DNA of 64,000 bases from Manihot esculenta (GCF_001659605.2 NC_035162.2:9753248-9817247), one strand, 5' to 3'. Numbered from the stretch's first letter, positions 1 through 11,793 are shown. The notes: generated by a model not told the origin, from the letters alone. Numbers and translations: made by a program.

Positions 1-539
1 TCACACACGCTCATACAGAGAAGAATAAGTTGTGAATTCAATTAAAAGAGGAAGCCCAAAGAACGGATTAGCTATGGATGGACAGTTAGTAATTGTCCAA
101 TTGCTCAAAATAATACCTAGAGCTAGTCTTTCTTTCTGAATGCCTAAAATTTATTGTGACGGTTCCATTTATAGAAATTCAATACCAAAAAATATCAGAT
201 ACGAAATATCTAACATTTTTTTATAAAAAATTTCATATTCCTTGTTCCGGGGATTAACCGAAGAGCTCTTTTTCTCCATAAAATTGTTAGTAAAAAAAAA
301 AAAAAGACAGGTTGGAATGGAAATCCATGGAATTAAGGATAACTAATAGAGTTTTATTGGATTTCTATAATATTGCTCCTATTCTCACTGAATGAAAAAA
401 AATACTTCCTATGTTTTTTTATTAAGTGTCTTTTAATATTTTTATATACAACTTAACTTAAGAAAAATAATAAATATATTAAATTTTAATAAAAAAAACA
501 TGTTAAGTAAATAACATGTTATCACACTTTCTTCTCGTA
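1..539. other. AT-rich intergenic sequence, no gene seen
   Basis: No open reading frame of note and no recognised RNA gene. The sequence holds several A and T homopolymers. The first 350 bases are less AT-rich than what follows, but I could not assign them to a known gene or element. Confidence 0.6.
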
Positions 540-550
540 AAATATAAATG

Positions 551-648
551 TTTTTTTTTTTTTTTGAAATAGGGGATTGGGGGAGTCGAACCTTAGACCT
601 CTCAAGTCCATCAGAATGCACTTTCCACCAGATTAAGCCTTGGAGTGC
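551..648 (-). mobile_element. Short tRNA-derived SINE with 11-bp target-site duplication
   Basis: Read on the minus strand, the element starts GCACTCCAAGGCTTAATC and ends in a run of about 16 A. It carries an A-box-like sequence (GGCTTAATCTGGTGG) and a good B box (GGTTCGACTCCC) at a spacing typical of RNA polymerase III promoters. The flanks are an exact 11-bp direct repeat, AAATATAAATG, at 540-550 and 649-659. Internal pol III boxes, an A tail and a target duplication together identify a tRNA-derived SINE. At about 98 bp it is short for plant SINEs and may be a 5'-truncated or minimal copy. Confidence 0.8.
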
Positions 649-659
649 AAATATAAATG

Positions 660-2148
660 ATTTTTATAGTAAATACATGAATATTTTAACAAATATGTTT
701 TAGGTATCAATTATCAACGTATCGTTAACAAAATTAATTTAAAAAAAAATTACCAAGATTAGATGGTTTTATAAAAAAAGTCTGTATTTTTAATATAAAA
801 AATATAAAATTAATAGTTCTAAAAAGAATAATAATTTAATTACAACAAATTGATAGTACACTAAAAAGGTTTTTTCTTTTAGAATTTTTTTAAAAATAAT
901 AAAAGACTTTTTAGATTTATTTTGAAGTAAAATATTTAGAGATTCTGAAAAATCTCTGCTTTTAATTTGATTTAATCACTAAAAACATTTTATACTTTTA
1001 ATTTTATCATAATTATGATTGATAATAATTTAAATATTTATAGTAGAATTACAATAAAATTATTACTTATTTTATTAATAATTATTTTTAAAATACAGAG
1101 AATAAAAATTTAAATTTATGATTTTAAATAAATTATATATTCTTTTAGTAATCTAACTAAATTAAGCTAAATAATTAAATTTAACTTAATTCATATATTA
1201 TTAATTTTTTAAAATTTATTTTAAATATTAGTATAATTAAAAAAAAGTGGTTGATTAATATTATACTTAATGTTAAAAAAATAATTTATGAAAAGTATTT
1301 TAAAAAAATTATTTTATTATTTTTAATATTTTAAAATGACTTACGTTAAATATTATTTTAAATTATTTTTTAATATTTATAATTATTATATTTAATAAAA
1401 TTATTTTTTAACTATAATTTTAAAAATAATATTAAATAATAAATATATTGAATAAATTTAAAAAAATCTATTGATAATAATTTTAATCAAAATAAAATTT
1501 AAATAAATTGTTATTATGAAATTATTAATAAATAAATAATAATAATATAAATATTAATTTTTAAATATATTTAATAATTAAAAAATAACTTAGTAATTTT
1601 ATAAATTTCTAAATATACAAATACCAGTAAGTACAACAAAGAATAAAAATATAAGAAAGGTTATAACAAAATAATTACATAATCTTTTAGAGATTAATTT
1701 TAAATTTTGTTTATACAACATAAATGTAGCTTGATATAATAATTTTATTAATTTTTAATTATATAAATAATAATTAAATATATTTAAAATAATTTTAAAA
1801 AAATAAAATTTAATTAGTAAGAAGGTGCAGCGTAATGGTAGGGAAGTATTTAATTTACTAAATTAAAAGATTGAGAAAATCTTCTCCGTTCAAAATCCAT
1901 GATCTTTGCTAATCATTTCTATAAAAGACTTTACTTTTAATCCATCTCCTGCCCAACAAGGTGTAAAAGGTAAAGAGGGTGCCATTAGAGGACCATATAA
2001 GTTATGGTTCGTAGTTTCCATATCAAAAGCATCCAATTCCAAGTTGAAAAGTTAAGGTGTAGAAAGCCTACAAATATCTCTCACAACAAGATAATGAAGA
2101 GCGGGAACGCTACAACTACCAACCGTTTGATCCATGATCAGTCTCGCC
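660..2148. other. Very AT-rich spacer and upstream region of the transporter gene
   Basis: No coding region is visible. The stretch from about 720 to 1800 is almost entirely A and T with scattered GC. The last 150 bases before the transporter start are more balanced and probably contain its 5' UTR and promoter, but I could not place a TATA box or transcription start with confidence. Confidence 0.6.
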
Positions 2149-4819
2149 ATGGCTTCCACCTCCTTCACTTCTCCTTCACTCAGACGCTCACAATTTCATC
2201 CTATTTTTCGCCAAAAACCAAAATGCATACCTCACTCTGTCTTTGTCTGCTCCTTCAATTTCCCAAGTCCAAAACACAAAACTTTTTCTCATTTCAATCC
2301 TAAGTTCCCCATGTCGTCCAAAGAAACGTTTCTTTCTGGTCGCAAGCTCGGATTCGATGTAGCTATAAGCAAAACGAACTTTCCTTTATGATTTACAGGG
2401 TGATAGAAATTTTTATTTTTATTTTTTGATTTTTTTTCTTTGTGGGTAGGTTGAGTTTTCTGCTGGACAGGAAGCAGAGTCGTTTGTACCTGACGCGACC
2501 CAGCAGGAGGCTTTTGCTTGGTCTTCTGTGATCTTGCCGTGAGTTATTCTTGTCGAATCTTTCCTTCAGTTTTTTTTTTTTTCTTTTTCCTCAGTGTTTG
2601 AATTGTTAATGGGTATTTTTTTTTCGTTCGTTGTTGAATTAGTTTTTTCTTGAATAAATTGTAATGGGCGAGTGTTTGACTCTATGTCGTGGGTTTGCAT
2701 TTTCTTTGAGGCGAATTGGCATAAATTCATAAGAGAATCAAATATATAAATTGACCTCCAATTGGGAATTTTATTAAAAGTGGGAAGATTCTAGGAAGAA
2801 CTTCTTTTAACATCCTGGCAGTGAAAGAGTAGAGGGTAAAGTTGTTTTTGTGCCGTAATCTATACCCAAATTTTTGTTTATGTTTGTGAAATTTATATTG
2901 AAGGCTTTTTGCATGTTTGTGCTATAATTGTGTCTAATTAATTTGGTTTATGGATTTTAGGTTTCTTTTCCCAGCTTTGGGAGGATTGCTATTTGGGTAT
3001 GACATTGGTGCCACTTCTGGTGCTACCATATCATTACAGGTGTTTTCCATGTTCTAATGCTGCTTATAATTTGCCACACGTCACTTCAGAACATAATTGT
3101 AGCTTACCATCGTTGCAGTACCTTTTTTTTTTTTGTTAAATCTAATTTGTCTTTTTATCTGCCAATTTATCAGTCGGCTGAGCTCAGTGGGACAACATGG
3201 TTCAACCTTTCAGCTATTCAGCTTGGACTTGTGGTATGCCTCCTCTGTAGTGGTGGCAGTGGCAACTGTTTTAACTTATGTCTCTTTCTGCTTAATGCAT
3301 GAGCAATTTGTTATATCAGACTGCTGTTAGTGTAGGTCAGTGGTTCTCTTTATGGAGCGCTCCTTGGTTCCCTTCTTGTCTACCCAATTGCAGATTTTCT
3401 AGGTACATCAGTGTGCTTTTAGGTTTAATCTTAAAGTTCTGATGATATTACTGAATGTTCTCACCCATTTGTTTGAGTTCATGCATAAAGGAAGGAGGCG
3501 AGAACTTATTACAGCAGCTGTGCTGTATATATTTGGTGGTCTGACCACTGCTTATGCACCAGGCCTTGGTGTTCTTTTAGTAGGACGCCTTCTCTATGGT
3601 CTTGGCATTGGCTTGGTTAGCCTCATTAAACTTAATCTCATTGTGTTTGGCAGAGCTTATTGAGAGTGTGATGCATATTAACTATTTTATTGATATCTTT
3701 TTCATGTGGCAGGCCATGCATGGTGCACCTCTCTATATTGCAGAAACCTGTCCATCACAGATTCGTGGAACTCTAATATCTCTGAAGGAACTGTTCATAG
3801 TTTTGGGAATTTTGGTATGCTGAAATGATTTTATGTCGTCTTCTTAATTGCCTTTATTTTGATGAAATAGCTAAAGTAATGGACTTTTTGTGCAGTTGGG
3901 ATATTTTGTGGGAAGCTTTCAAATTAATTCAGTTGGGGGGTGGCGTTACATGTATGGACTAAGTGTCCCAGTTGCTGTAATTATGGGACTAGGCATGTGG
4001 AGTCTCCCACCCTCTCCACGTTGGTTACTTCTCAGGGCAGTTCAAGGTAAAGCATCTTTACAAGACTTCAAAGAGAAGGCCATTTTTGCCTTGAGCAAGC
4101 TAAGGGGCCGACCTCTTGGTGACAGAGAATCTGAGAAGCAAATAGAAGATACCCTTGTCTCGCTGAAGTTCCTCAGTTCAGAGGAGGAATCCGAGGGCAG
4201 TATCTTAGAAGTGTTTCAAGGACCAAATTTGAAAGCCTTCATTATTGGTGGAGGTTTGGTGCTTTTCCAACAGGTGCTTCTTACTCTCAGTTTGTGAGCT
4301 GCTTAAAATGGAGAGAGCAATATAGAGTATGTTGGGAATATCATGTTTGTGAGCTGATTTTTGTTCTGATTGTGATAGATAACTGGGCAACCAAGTGTTT
4401 TATACTATGCCGGCCCAATTCTTCAGGTACCTGATACTTGAATCCAAACCTTTCTTTTTATGAGATGGATAGTATTCCGTTATCTGAGTTTAGCCTATTC
4501 TTTAATATATTTTACTGTGTTACTCAAGGGTGCTGGATTCTCTGCTGCTGCTGATGCCACCCGAGTTTCTGTGATTATTGGTTTGTTCAAGGTACCTATC
4601 CTTTTGGGGAAGTTTTTGAATTGTGAATAAAGACAACTTCTTCTCTCTCCTTGCCAAATTTGATCCTATTGCTAATGTAAATTATGATTGGTTGGCCATG
4701 AATCTTCTGCAGTTGGTGATGACATGGATAGCTGTTGCAAAAGTTGATGATCTTGGAAGAAGACCTTTGCTGATTGGAGGTGTTGGTGGGATTGTATGTA
4801 GTTGTTCTTCTGTATATTT

Positions 4820-4867
<48 letters not shown>

Positions 4868-5613
4868 ATTAGTATTATTATTTCTAGTATGAAGGTAAAT
4901 TCTGCTTTTTTCTGTGCATGCCTTTCAGGCTCTCTCCTTATTTCTGCTTTCTGCTTATTACAAATTTCTTGGAGGGTTCCCAATTGTTGCTGTATCAGCT
5001 CTGCTTCTCTATGTTGGTTGCTACCAGGCAAGTATATTGTCTGCTAAACATCTCCTCTGTTCTTTCATCTGTTTTGGGTCTAAGACTTATGGTAGTGAAT
5101 AAAACCATGGTCCGCTGTCCCTTCTGATCTTTTGTGAAAATTCTCTTGTAATACATTGATTTTCCCTTTCTGTTGAATCATGGTGAAAGTTGATTCTGAA
5201 AATTCTGTTCTTTTCATGTCATTTTAGATATCGTTTGGGCCTATCAGTTGGCTAATGGTGTCAGAAATTTTCCCACTTCGCACTAGAGGAAAGGGAATAA
5301 GTCTTGCAGTTCTTACTAACTTTGGTTCCAATGCTATTGTAACCTTTGCATTCTCACCATTAAAGGTATTATTTTGATCCCTATTATTCCTTTCTAAATG
5401 TTTCCCTCCTCTTAGTTTATAGACTTTTCTCTGCATTGATAATGGAGTGATCCAAATTTATATCTGTTCATTCTGCAGGAACTGCTTGGAGCTGAAAATC
5501 TTTTCTTTCTTTTTGGGGCTATTGCATTGGTGTCCCTCTTATTCACCATAGTCTTTGTCCCAGAAACTAAAGGTTTGAGTTTGGAGGAAATTGAATCTAA
5601 AATCTTGAAATAA
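2149..5613 (+). CDS. pSuT: Plastidic sugar transporter (D-xylose-proton symporter-like 3 / pSuT type), 14 exons
   Basis: Major facilitator sugar porter predicted in the chloroplast inner envelope; the Arabidopsis relative (At5g59250) is a proton-coupled plastid sugar transporter. My exon model is 2149-2358, 2450-2538, 2961-3039, 3174-3233, 3336-3402, 3491-3615, 3713-3814, 3896-4273, 4379-4426, 4529-4591, 4713-4793, 4929-5027, 5228-5365 and 5479-5613. All phases agree and give 557 residues, close to the Arabidopsis length. The first 70 codons are Ser/Phe/Lys-rich and lack acids early, as in a transit peptide. Then follow sugar-porter signatures: [15 protein letters not shown], the LGRRREL loop, [31 protein letters not shown] and the C-terminal [12 protein letters not shown]. 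The ATG at 2134 is in frame, but 2149 (MASTSF) looks like the better start. The exon 1 donor (GTAGCT) is weak and is the least certain junction. The 3' end is the template copied twice downstream. Confidence 0.9.
4824..4863. repeat. (CT)20 microsatellite in transporter intron 11
   Basis: An uninterrupted CT dinucleotide run lies between exon 11 (ends 4793) and exon 12 (starts 4929). It is followed by a short TATTATTAG stretch. Its position in the acceptor half of the intron makes it a long polypyrimidine block; it is probably length-polymorphic. Confidence 0.95.
5028..5227 (+). other. Non-canonical GC-AG intron (intron 12 of the transporter gene)
   Basis: The exon 12 reading frame ends YVGCYQ and exon 13 resumes ISFGPISW, exactly as in the protein family. 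The donor is CAG|GCAAGT and the acceptor is TTTTAG|ATA. No GT donor keeps the frame here. AG|GCAAGT is the classic strong consensus for the minor class of GC-AG introns. Confidence 0.85.
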
Positions 5614-6521
5614 AGGCTCTCAACTGTTGGAAACTTCTGTTAGTATGCTTCTGGCAAACGTGTTTGTGAATATCACGTGGAAAGTATGCATCTTAGAAGC
5701 TGTTTAATAAAATAAGAATATTAAATTGGATGTTGTATGGATGTTAATGGATCTTCTAAGTGACCATAAACCTAACGTTTTGTTTATTTTGTTCTACTAT
5801 TGATTGCATTTGTGAAAACTCAGTGCAGAGAAACATAACCATGGATTGCAGACAAGAATATGAGCCCATTCCGGATTGCCGCTGCAGAAAATATTTATAT
5901 TTATAACTCAATTAAAAAAAAAAAAAGAATAGATGGTGTGGCCACCGTAAGCTCAATTTCACATGATGCTGAACTTTACGATCAGATCAACGTAAATCTA
6001 CATTTTAGAATCATATATTACTTAGTCATTTTGCAAGCTGCGTAATGTTGCTGTTGGATTGCTTCCTCTTAACGATAAATTGTAAAATTTTTGCCATATA
6101 ATGCTGATCTGCCGCTTCAAAAACCAGTCTCTGGGGACGTGTGTTTTTTTGGTTTTTGGAAAATTTTCCTCTTGGGAGGAAATCTTTCCTGCGGTTGGAT
6201 GACGAACGGGAAACTTCATGTGGGCCTCTTTTGTTCTACTGAAGCTACTGAACATCAACTCATACGCTTATCAATTAACCACAGTTTAGTAAAACCCATA
6301 TTTGGTTCGTTACTATGAGGAGGATTATCAGCCAGTTAGCTGTTTAAATCCATAAAGAAATTATCAAGACTCAGATTATAGAACAGCATGCCATTTAAAT
6401 GTATACAACATGATACTCTGGTTTCTGCTTCACCCTCAGTACATCTAATAAGCAGCACTAATTTTAAGTTTGCACCTATAGGTAAAGCGCGACTGGCTCA
6501 GGTAATGTTTACATTTCAGAT
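5614..6521. other. Convergent 3' region between transporter and receptor kinase A1
   Basis: The two genes converge here, so it should hold both 3' UTRs and polyadenylation signals (AATAAAATAAGAAT near 5706 is a candidate for the transporter). The same stretch recurs at 19300-20235 and 28162-28979. Small ORFs on both strands around 6022-6318 recur with it but show no sign of coding constraint. It contains the perfect palindrome GGAAAATTTTCC (6158-6169) overlapping a TTTCCTC/GAGGAAA stem (6165-6182). Confidence 0.7.
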
Positions 6522-8540
6522 TCAGCGACCGTAGCTAAGGATGGAGGTGGTAATAGACAACACAGAATAATGATTAGATGCAGGGAAGGACGAATAGAAA
6601 TCTCCAGCGGCTTCTTGGCTAACTGTGACCAAGCCTATACCAGGACCATCCAATAGTATATCTGGTAAGGGAGCATTTTTATCCAGATATTGCATGACTT
6701 GTCTCATGATAGGCCTTGCTGCTGGTGTAGCGTGAGTACAAAGCAAGCCTAGCTTCAAAATCATTTCCATTTCTTCTGCCATATACCTACCTTCCAGTCT
6801 AGGATCACTCGTCTCCAGAATGGCCCCTCTTTTCCAGCATTCGAGAACCCAGTCTAACAAAAGCGCCTCCTGAGGTGGTCTTTCTGGCTCTATAGGCCTT
6901 CTTCCACAAGCCACTTCAAGCATTAAGATCCCAAAGGCAAAAACATCACTGCTGGTAGTGACCCTTCCTGTTCTTGAAACCTCTGGTGCAAGGTATCCCA
7001 CAGTTCCAACCACACAGGTTGTTTGAGGAATTGATCCGTGATCATAGAACTTAGCTAGCCCAAAATCTCCTAACCGTCCATTAAGTTCAGCATCTAGCAT
7101 AACGTTACTAGCTTTAACATCTCTGTGCAGAACGACTTGTTCCCACTCTTCATGGAGGTAAAGCATGGCAGATGCAACTCCTCTCAGGATTTGATATCGG
7201 CGAATCCAATTCAAATTTGGTGTGTCGTTTTGAAATAGGAATTTGTCAAGGCTTCCATTAGGCATATAATCATATACCAAGAGCAGCTCTCCCTTTCGAC
7301 GGCAATAGCCTAGGAGCTGCACCAGGTTCCTATGCCTTAGCCTCCCCATGCTGACAATCTCAGAAACAAATTCCTTAATTCCTTGTTGAGAATCATGTGA
7401 GACTTTCTTAACTGCTACTTGTGTATTGGAAGAAGGCAATACACCTTTGTATACCCTTCCAAAACCTCCAAATCCCAGCAGCTCTTTGTCCTTGAATCCT
7501 CTTGTTGCTTTGTAGAGATCCTTGTAAGAGAATCTTTGAGGACCATATTCCTGTTCCCAATCTTCGTGCAATTCTTCAAATCTCTTCCTCCTATAAACAA
7601 CTCCAGATGCTATTATCAGCACAATACTTGCTGTTACTGATGGGACCATAATTCTTAAATCAAGTTTCTTACTTGATTTTCTTTTAGGTGGAAGTGAAGG
7701 AAGCTTAGATACATCAAGACTTTGAGCTGGTCCACTTCTGTTGAAGCTCCATCCAAGAATATAATGGTAGCTTGCCAGTGTTCCAGTAGATGAAGAAAAG
7801 CCAACATACATAGAATCCATGAAGACTGGAGAAAGATCAATAGCTGTTGACAATAGAGGCCTTTGCGGTTTCTTGCTTGTTACAGGAGCTACCGTTACGT
7901 TGAGAAGCTTCTCCATATCATCGTAATCTATCCAAACCTGCATTGGATTTCCACTTCTGAGCTCTAAGCTCTTATTTTCCCTTTCCTTATCAGGAAAATA
8001 GGCCACTGGTGCTGATACATTGGAAATCAAGCCATTTACATCAATTCCAACATGGTTGTCATTGATGTCATTAAAGTCGGTAGTCAATATAGTATCAAGC
8101 TCAACAGCAAAGACATGGTTTGAGGGCAAGCCGTTGTTTGTTAAATTAAAAAGTCCTAGGTACTCTATTGCCCGCGCCCCTGTGAACTCAGCAGATGGAG
8201 AAATTGTGAAGGCAAAGCCATGGCCACCCAAATCAGGCATCTGAGGAACAATAGCAAAAACAAAAGTGGTAGAAAATGAGAAAGACTGAGAATTGGTGGA
8301 TGCATTTTTACTGAATTTGATAGGGAGTGGAAAGAAAGCGCGGCCAATTTGTTGGAATGAAATGTTTGTCAACTCTAATAGACCATTGGGAAGGATTTTG
8401 GCAATCCCATTAAGATGCAGGTTGGCTTCATTGAAGCCATGGTAGATGAACTGATTTACCTCTGGATCTGCTGAGGCCAAATGCTTCAAGAAAACAGAAC
8501 TGCATAGCAGAATATACAGCAATTTGACCGTTAACAACAT
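6522..8540 (-). CDS. L-type lectin receptor-like kinase A1, clade IV-like, intact
   Basis: Plasma-membrane receptor kinase with an extracellular legume-lectin domain; relatives act in pathogen or damage sensing and pollen development. It is intronless and 672 residues, the usual family size. Residues 1-24 are a signal peptide. The lectin domain spans about 28-270 and includes a metal-site segment AVELDT...DNHVGIDVN (about 145-169). A membrane span lies at about 296-315, followed by basic YRRKRF. The kinase spans about 350-620: glycine loop GFGGFG (356-361), VAVKK lysine 378, catalytic HRDVKASN (472-479), DFG (492-494) and GTVGYLAPE (512-520). All catalytic residues are present and it is an RD kinase. 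A1 lies tail-to-tail with the transporter and downstream of B1 on the same strand. It is very similar to A2 and A3; the clade IV call is from recall of Arabidopsis proteins. Confidence 0.93.
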   Translation of the reverse strand: MLLTVKLLYILLCSSVFLKHLASADPEVNQFIYHGFNEANLHLNGIAKILPNGLLELTNISFQQIGRAFFPLPIKFSKNASTNSQSFSFSTTFVFAIVPQMPDLGGHGFAFTISPSAEFTGARAIEYLGLFNLTNNGLPSNHVFAVELDTILTTDFNDINDNHVGIDVNGLISNVSAPVAYFPDKERENKSLELRSGNPMQVWIDYDDMEKLLNVTVAPVTSKKPQRPLLSTAIDLSPVFMDSMYVGFSSSTGTLASYHYILGWSFNRSGPAQSLDVSKLPSLPPKRKSSKKLDLRIMVPSVTASIVLIIASGVVYRRKRFEELHEDWEQEYGPQRFSYKDLYKATRGFKDKELLGFGGFGRVYKGVLPSSNTQVAVKKVSHDSQQGIKEFVSEIVSMGRLRHRNLVQLLGYCRRKGELLLVYDYMPNGSLDKFLFQNDTPNLNWIRRYQILRGVASAMLYLHEEWEQVVLHRDVKASNVMLDAELNGRLGDFGLAKFYDHGSIPQTTCVVGTVGYLAPEVSRTGRVTTSSDVFAFGILMLEVACGRRPIEPERPPQEALLLDWVLECWKRGAILETSDPRLEGRYMAEEMEMILKLGLLCTHATPAARPIMRQVMQYLDKNAPLPDILLDGPGIGLVTVSQEAAGDFYSSFPASNHYSVLSITTSILSYGR

Positions 8541-9720
8541 GAAGGGACCGGAGTTTTGATTCTGATCAAATAATCAAAAAGATTGTGCTCTGAGTTTTTT
8601 CTTCTCAGATCTTTAGAGATGAAATATCAACCTTGCTCTTCCCATTTTCATGCTTGACCATATACTTTTCAAAGCTGATGGCAAGTCAATGGAATATGTA
8701 AATTGACAATTAATATTTACGAATATTTGTGTAAATCTTGCAGTTAAATAATGAAGCTGACATTTATTCATGCTTGACCCTGATTGGAGTCATAAACTAT
8801 TGAAGCATTTAATATGACCACTTGAACACCCTATTGTATTTGTTAGGTAGGAGAAAAAATATGCCATTTTGGAAAACTAACGATTTTATATAAATGAGTG
8901 AAAATGTAATTTTTTTGGATGTGAGTTTGATTCCTTTTTCTCTTGCTTTCATTTTTGTCCAGTTGCAAGAAATGCATGCTTCTGCAGTCAAATTGCTTTC
9001 AATTTAACATAGCTAGTACATGATTCTATCAGTTATCCAATTAAAAGCAAATGGATAAAATAACACTTGTTTAAGAGAAATAATAAAAAAAATATGGAGA
9101 CATTCGGTAATCCATGACTTGACTAAATTTGTATAGACAAATCATTGATAACATATAATAATAGCAAGTGGGACACTGCCTTGAATGAACCTGCTACAGA
9201 AACTCACAATGTTATTCTGCTGTTCAGTAATTTGGTACAGCTATTTTGACAAGCAATTACATTAAAACACGGTCATCAAGAAATGTTCCCCCTGATGTGT
9301 GTTTCTTGCAGACATCATCAACAAAGCAATTTGATGTCATTAATGTCATCAGACTGGGCAGCAAAAGGTTGATTGAAACAAACCATTAACATCCATCTCA
9401 CTGATTTGAACATTTCCAAAGGTTAAACTGCAAAAACATAATGATTAAAAATGTGGGCAACAAAGTGAAATGTTATAGAAAGCAAAATTCAACTTAACAA
9501 TGAACTAAAAGCTTTTGCAACATTCAGTTGTCTCTGTTGTAGCGAAACTTCATTTAAGCTTTTACTGTGTGATAATAGTGTTGCATCTTTTCTCAGTTCT
9601 TATGCTGGAGGATAATCAATAGTCCTAGAAGAGAAAATTTTGCTTAAACAACTCAGCACAAAAATATTATTAATCTGCAAAATAAACATATGAACACTGA
9701 GCCATTAGGCCATGAGAGAT
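8541..9720. other. Spacer between A1 and B1: A1 promoter and B1 3' region
   Basis: No coding sequence. The A1 promoter must lie in the left part, because A1 reads leftwards. The right part contains the 3' flank of B1. It aligns with 22255-23333 apart from indels; unit 1 carries roughly 100 extra bases near 9180-9260 that are missing in unit 2. Confidence 0.7.
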
Positions 9721-11793
9721 TCAGCGACCATTGAGGATTGAGTCAGTATCTGAGAAGGAAAAGGAATAAATACTCTCTGCAGAAAGAAAAGGCCGATCAC
9801 TAGGTGCTTCATGGCTAACTGAAAATACACCAACACCCGCACCGTGCAATGGTATCTCTGGCAAGGTGGCATTTCCATCTAAATATTGCACCACTTGCCT
9901 CATTGTGGGCCTAGCCATGGGTAGACGGTGTGCACAAAGTAGACCTAGTTTCAAAACCAATTCCATTTCTTCTACAACAAAGCTACCTTCCAATCTAGGA
10001 TCAACAGTCATAAGCATGTCCCCTCTTTTCCAGCATTCAAGAACCCAATCCAACAAAACAGCTTCCTCCTGTGGTCTTTTATACTCCACAGGTCTCCTTC
10101 CACAAACCACTTCAAGCAGGAAGATCCCAAAAGCAAAAACATCACTGTTTGTAGTAGGTTTTCCAGTTGTAGTAAGTTCAGGTGCAAGATATCCCACAGT
10201 TCCAACCACAGACGTTGTTTGAGGTGTTGATCCATGATCATAAAACATGGAAAGTCCAAAGTCTCCTAGTTGCCCGTTGAGATCAGCATCTAACAAAACA
10301 TTGCTAGCTTTCACATCTCTATGAAGAACAACTTGTTCCCACTCTTCATGCAGGTAGAATAGAGCAGATGCTACTCCTTTGATGATTTGAAATCGCCGAA
10401 CCCAATCAAGGTTGGGTTTTTCATTGCTAAAAAGGAACTTATCAAAGCTTCCATTGGGCATATGATCATAGACCAAGAAAAGCTCCCCCTTTCGCCGGCA
10501 ATAGCCTAGGAGGTGAACCAGGTTCCTGTGCCTTAGCCTTCCCATGCTAGCAATTTCTGCCACAAATTCCTTCATTCCTTGTTTTGAATTATGTGAAATT
10601 TTCTTTACTGCAACTTCCACATTGGATGAAGGTAACGTTCCTCGGTAAACACTTCCAAAACCTCCAGACCCAAGAAGCTGTTTGTCTTTGAAACCTTTGG
10701 TTGCTTTGTAAAGATCCTTGTAAGAAAATCTTTGAGGACCATATTGCTGTTCCCAATCTTCACGTATTTCTTCATATTTCTTCCTCATTACATAAATAGT
10801 TACAGAAATAGTTACGAGGAAGACAATTACTGTTAGTAATGGTGGAAAATTTTTTAGTTCTAGCTTACTCTTTGATTTTCTTTTAAGAGGAAGTGAAGGA
10901 AGCTTTGAGAGGTCAAGGCTTTGTGCTTGCCCATTATTGTTGAAGCTCCACCCAAGAATATAGTGGTAACTTGCAACTGAACCTGTAGATGCAGAGACCC
11001 AACATACATGGACTCCAAGAGAACTGCAGAGGTATCAACAGCTGTCGACAATAGTGGCTTTTCTGGCTTCACTGTTCCAAGAGGAGCTAGTGTTACATTG
11101 AGCAACTTCTCTATTTCATCATAATCTATCCAAACCTGCACTGGTTTCCCACTAGCAAGGTCCAAGCTCTTATTTTTCCCATCATTTTCAGAAAAATACA
11201 TCGCCGGAGCTGATTCAATGGACGTCAAGTTATTGATATCTACTCCAACATGGTTGTCGTTAATATCTCCAAATTCAGGGTTCCTTACAGTATCGAACTC
11301 GACAGCAAGCAAGTGGTTTGAAGATAAGCCTAAGGTGGTGGAGTTAAAGAGTCCAAGATATTGCGTTGCTATGGCCCCTTTGAACTCTACAGATGGTGAT
11401 ATAGTAAAGGCTATGCCATGGCCATCTCGAGCAGGCAACTCAGGAACCATGGCAAACACAAAAGAAGTAGAAAATGAGAAAGATCGATGGCCGAGAATTG
11501 TTAGACAAAGATGAATTGAAATGAAAAGGGAATGGGAAGAAAGCATGGCCAATTTGCTGGTGGGAAGTGTTTGTAAGTTGTAAAAGACCATTGGGATTGA
11601 TTTTTGCAATCCCATTGAGACTCAGATTGGCTCCCTTGAAGCCATTGTAAATGAAGTTATTTGCTTCCTGAGCTAGGGACAAGGGTATCGAGCAAACGAA
11701 AAAAGCAAGCAAAAGTTTAAGTGACTTGAGAAACAATGCCATGGAGGAAGGGTGTAAAAAATGGAGAAACACAGGTATTTCTTGCTCATCCAT
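9721..11793 (-). pseudogene. L-type lectin receptor-like kinase B1, broken by two frameshifts
   Basis: This is the unit 1 counterpart of B2 (23334-25403) and is nearly identical along its length. The N-terminal part (signal peptide and first lectin strands) is read from 11793. A net 4-bp insertion at about 11484-11492 (AGATCGATGGCCGAG against AGATGGACGAG in B2) shifts the frame and gives a stop after 117 codons. A 1-bp deletion at about 10996 (GAGACCC against GAGAACCC) returns the frame to that of the start. The kinase part (9721-10788) is fully open with glycine loop GSGGFG, HRDVKASN and DFG, but most of the lectin domain is out of frame. It is either a young pseudogene or, less likely, two sequencing errors. 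Confidence 0.85.

Noticed and set aside
130..360. Possible plastid-DNA insertion
   Set aside because: The text has the flavour of plastid intergenic sequence, but I could not match it to a specific plastid gene.
1826..1905. tRNA-like stretch with TAATGGTAG and GTTCAAAATCC
   Set aside because: The acceptor and anticodon stems do not pair, and no flanking duplication was found; at best it is a degenerate remnant.
6022..6318. Small ORFs on both strands conserved in three places (also near 19712-20023 and 28419-28760)
   Set aside because: They recur only because the segment was duplicated; the third copy has an indel that shifts them, and they match no protein family.
8020..8244. Plus-strand ORF opposite the lectin domain (also at 11218, 21734, 24832, 30397)
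   Set aside because: Antisense shadow of the receptor kinase genes, preserved only because those genes are similar.
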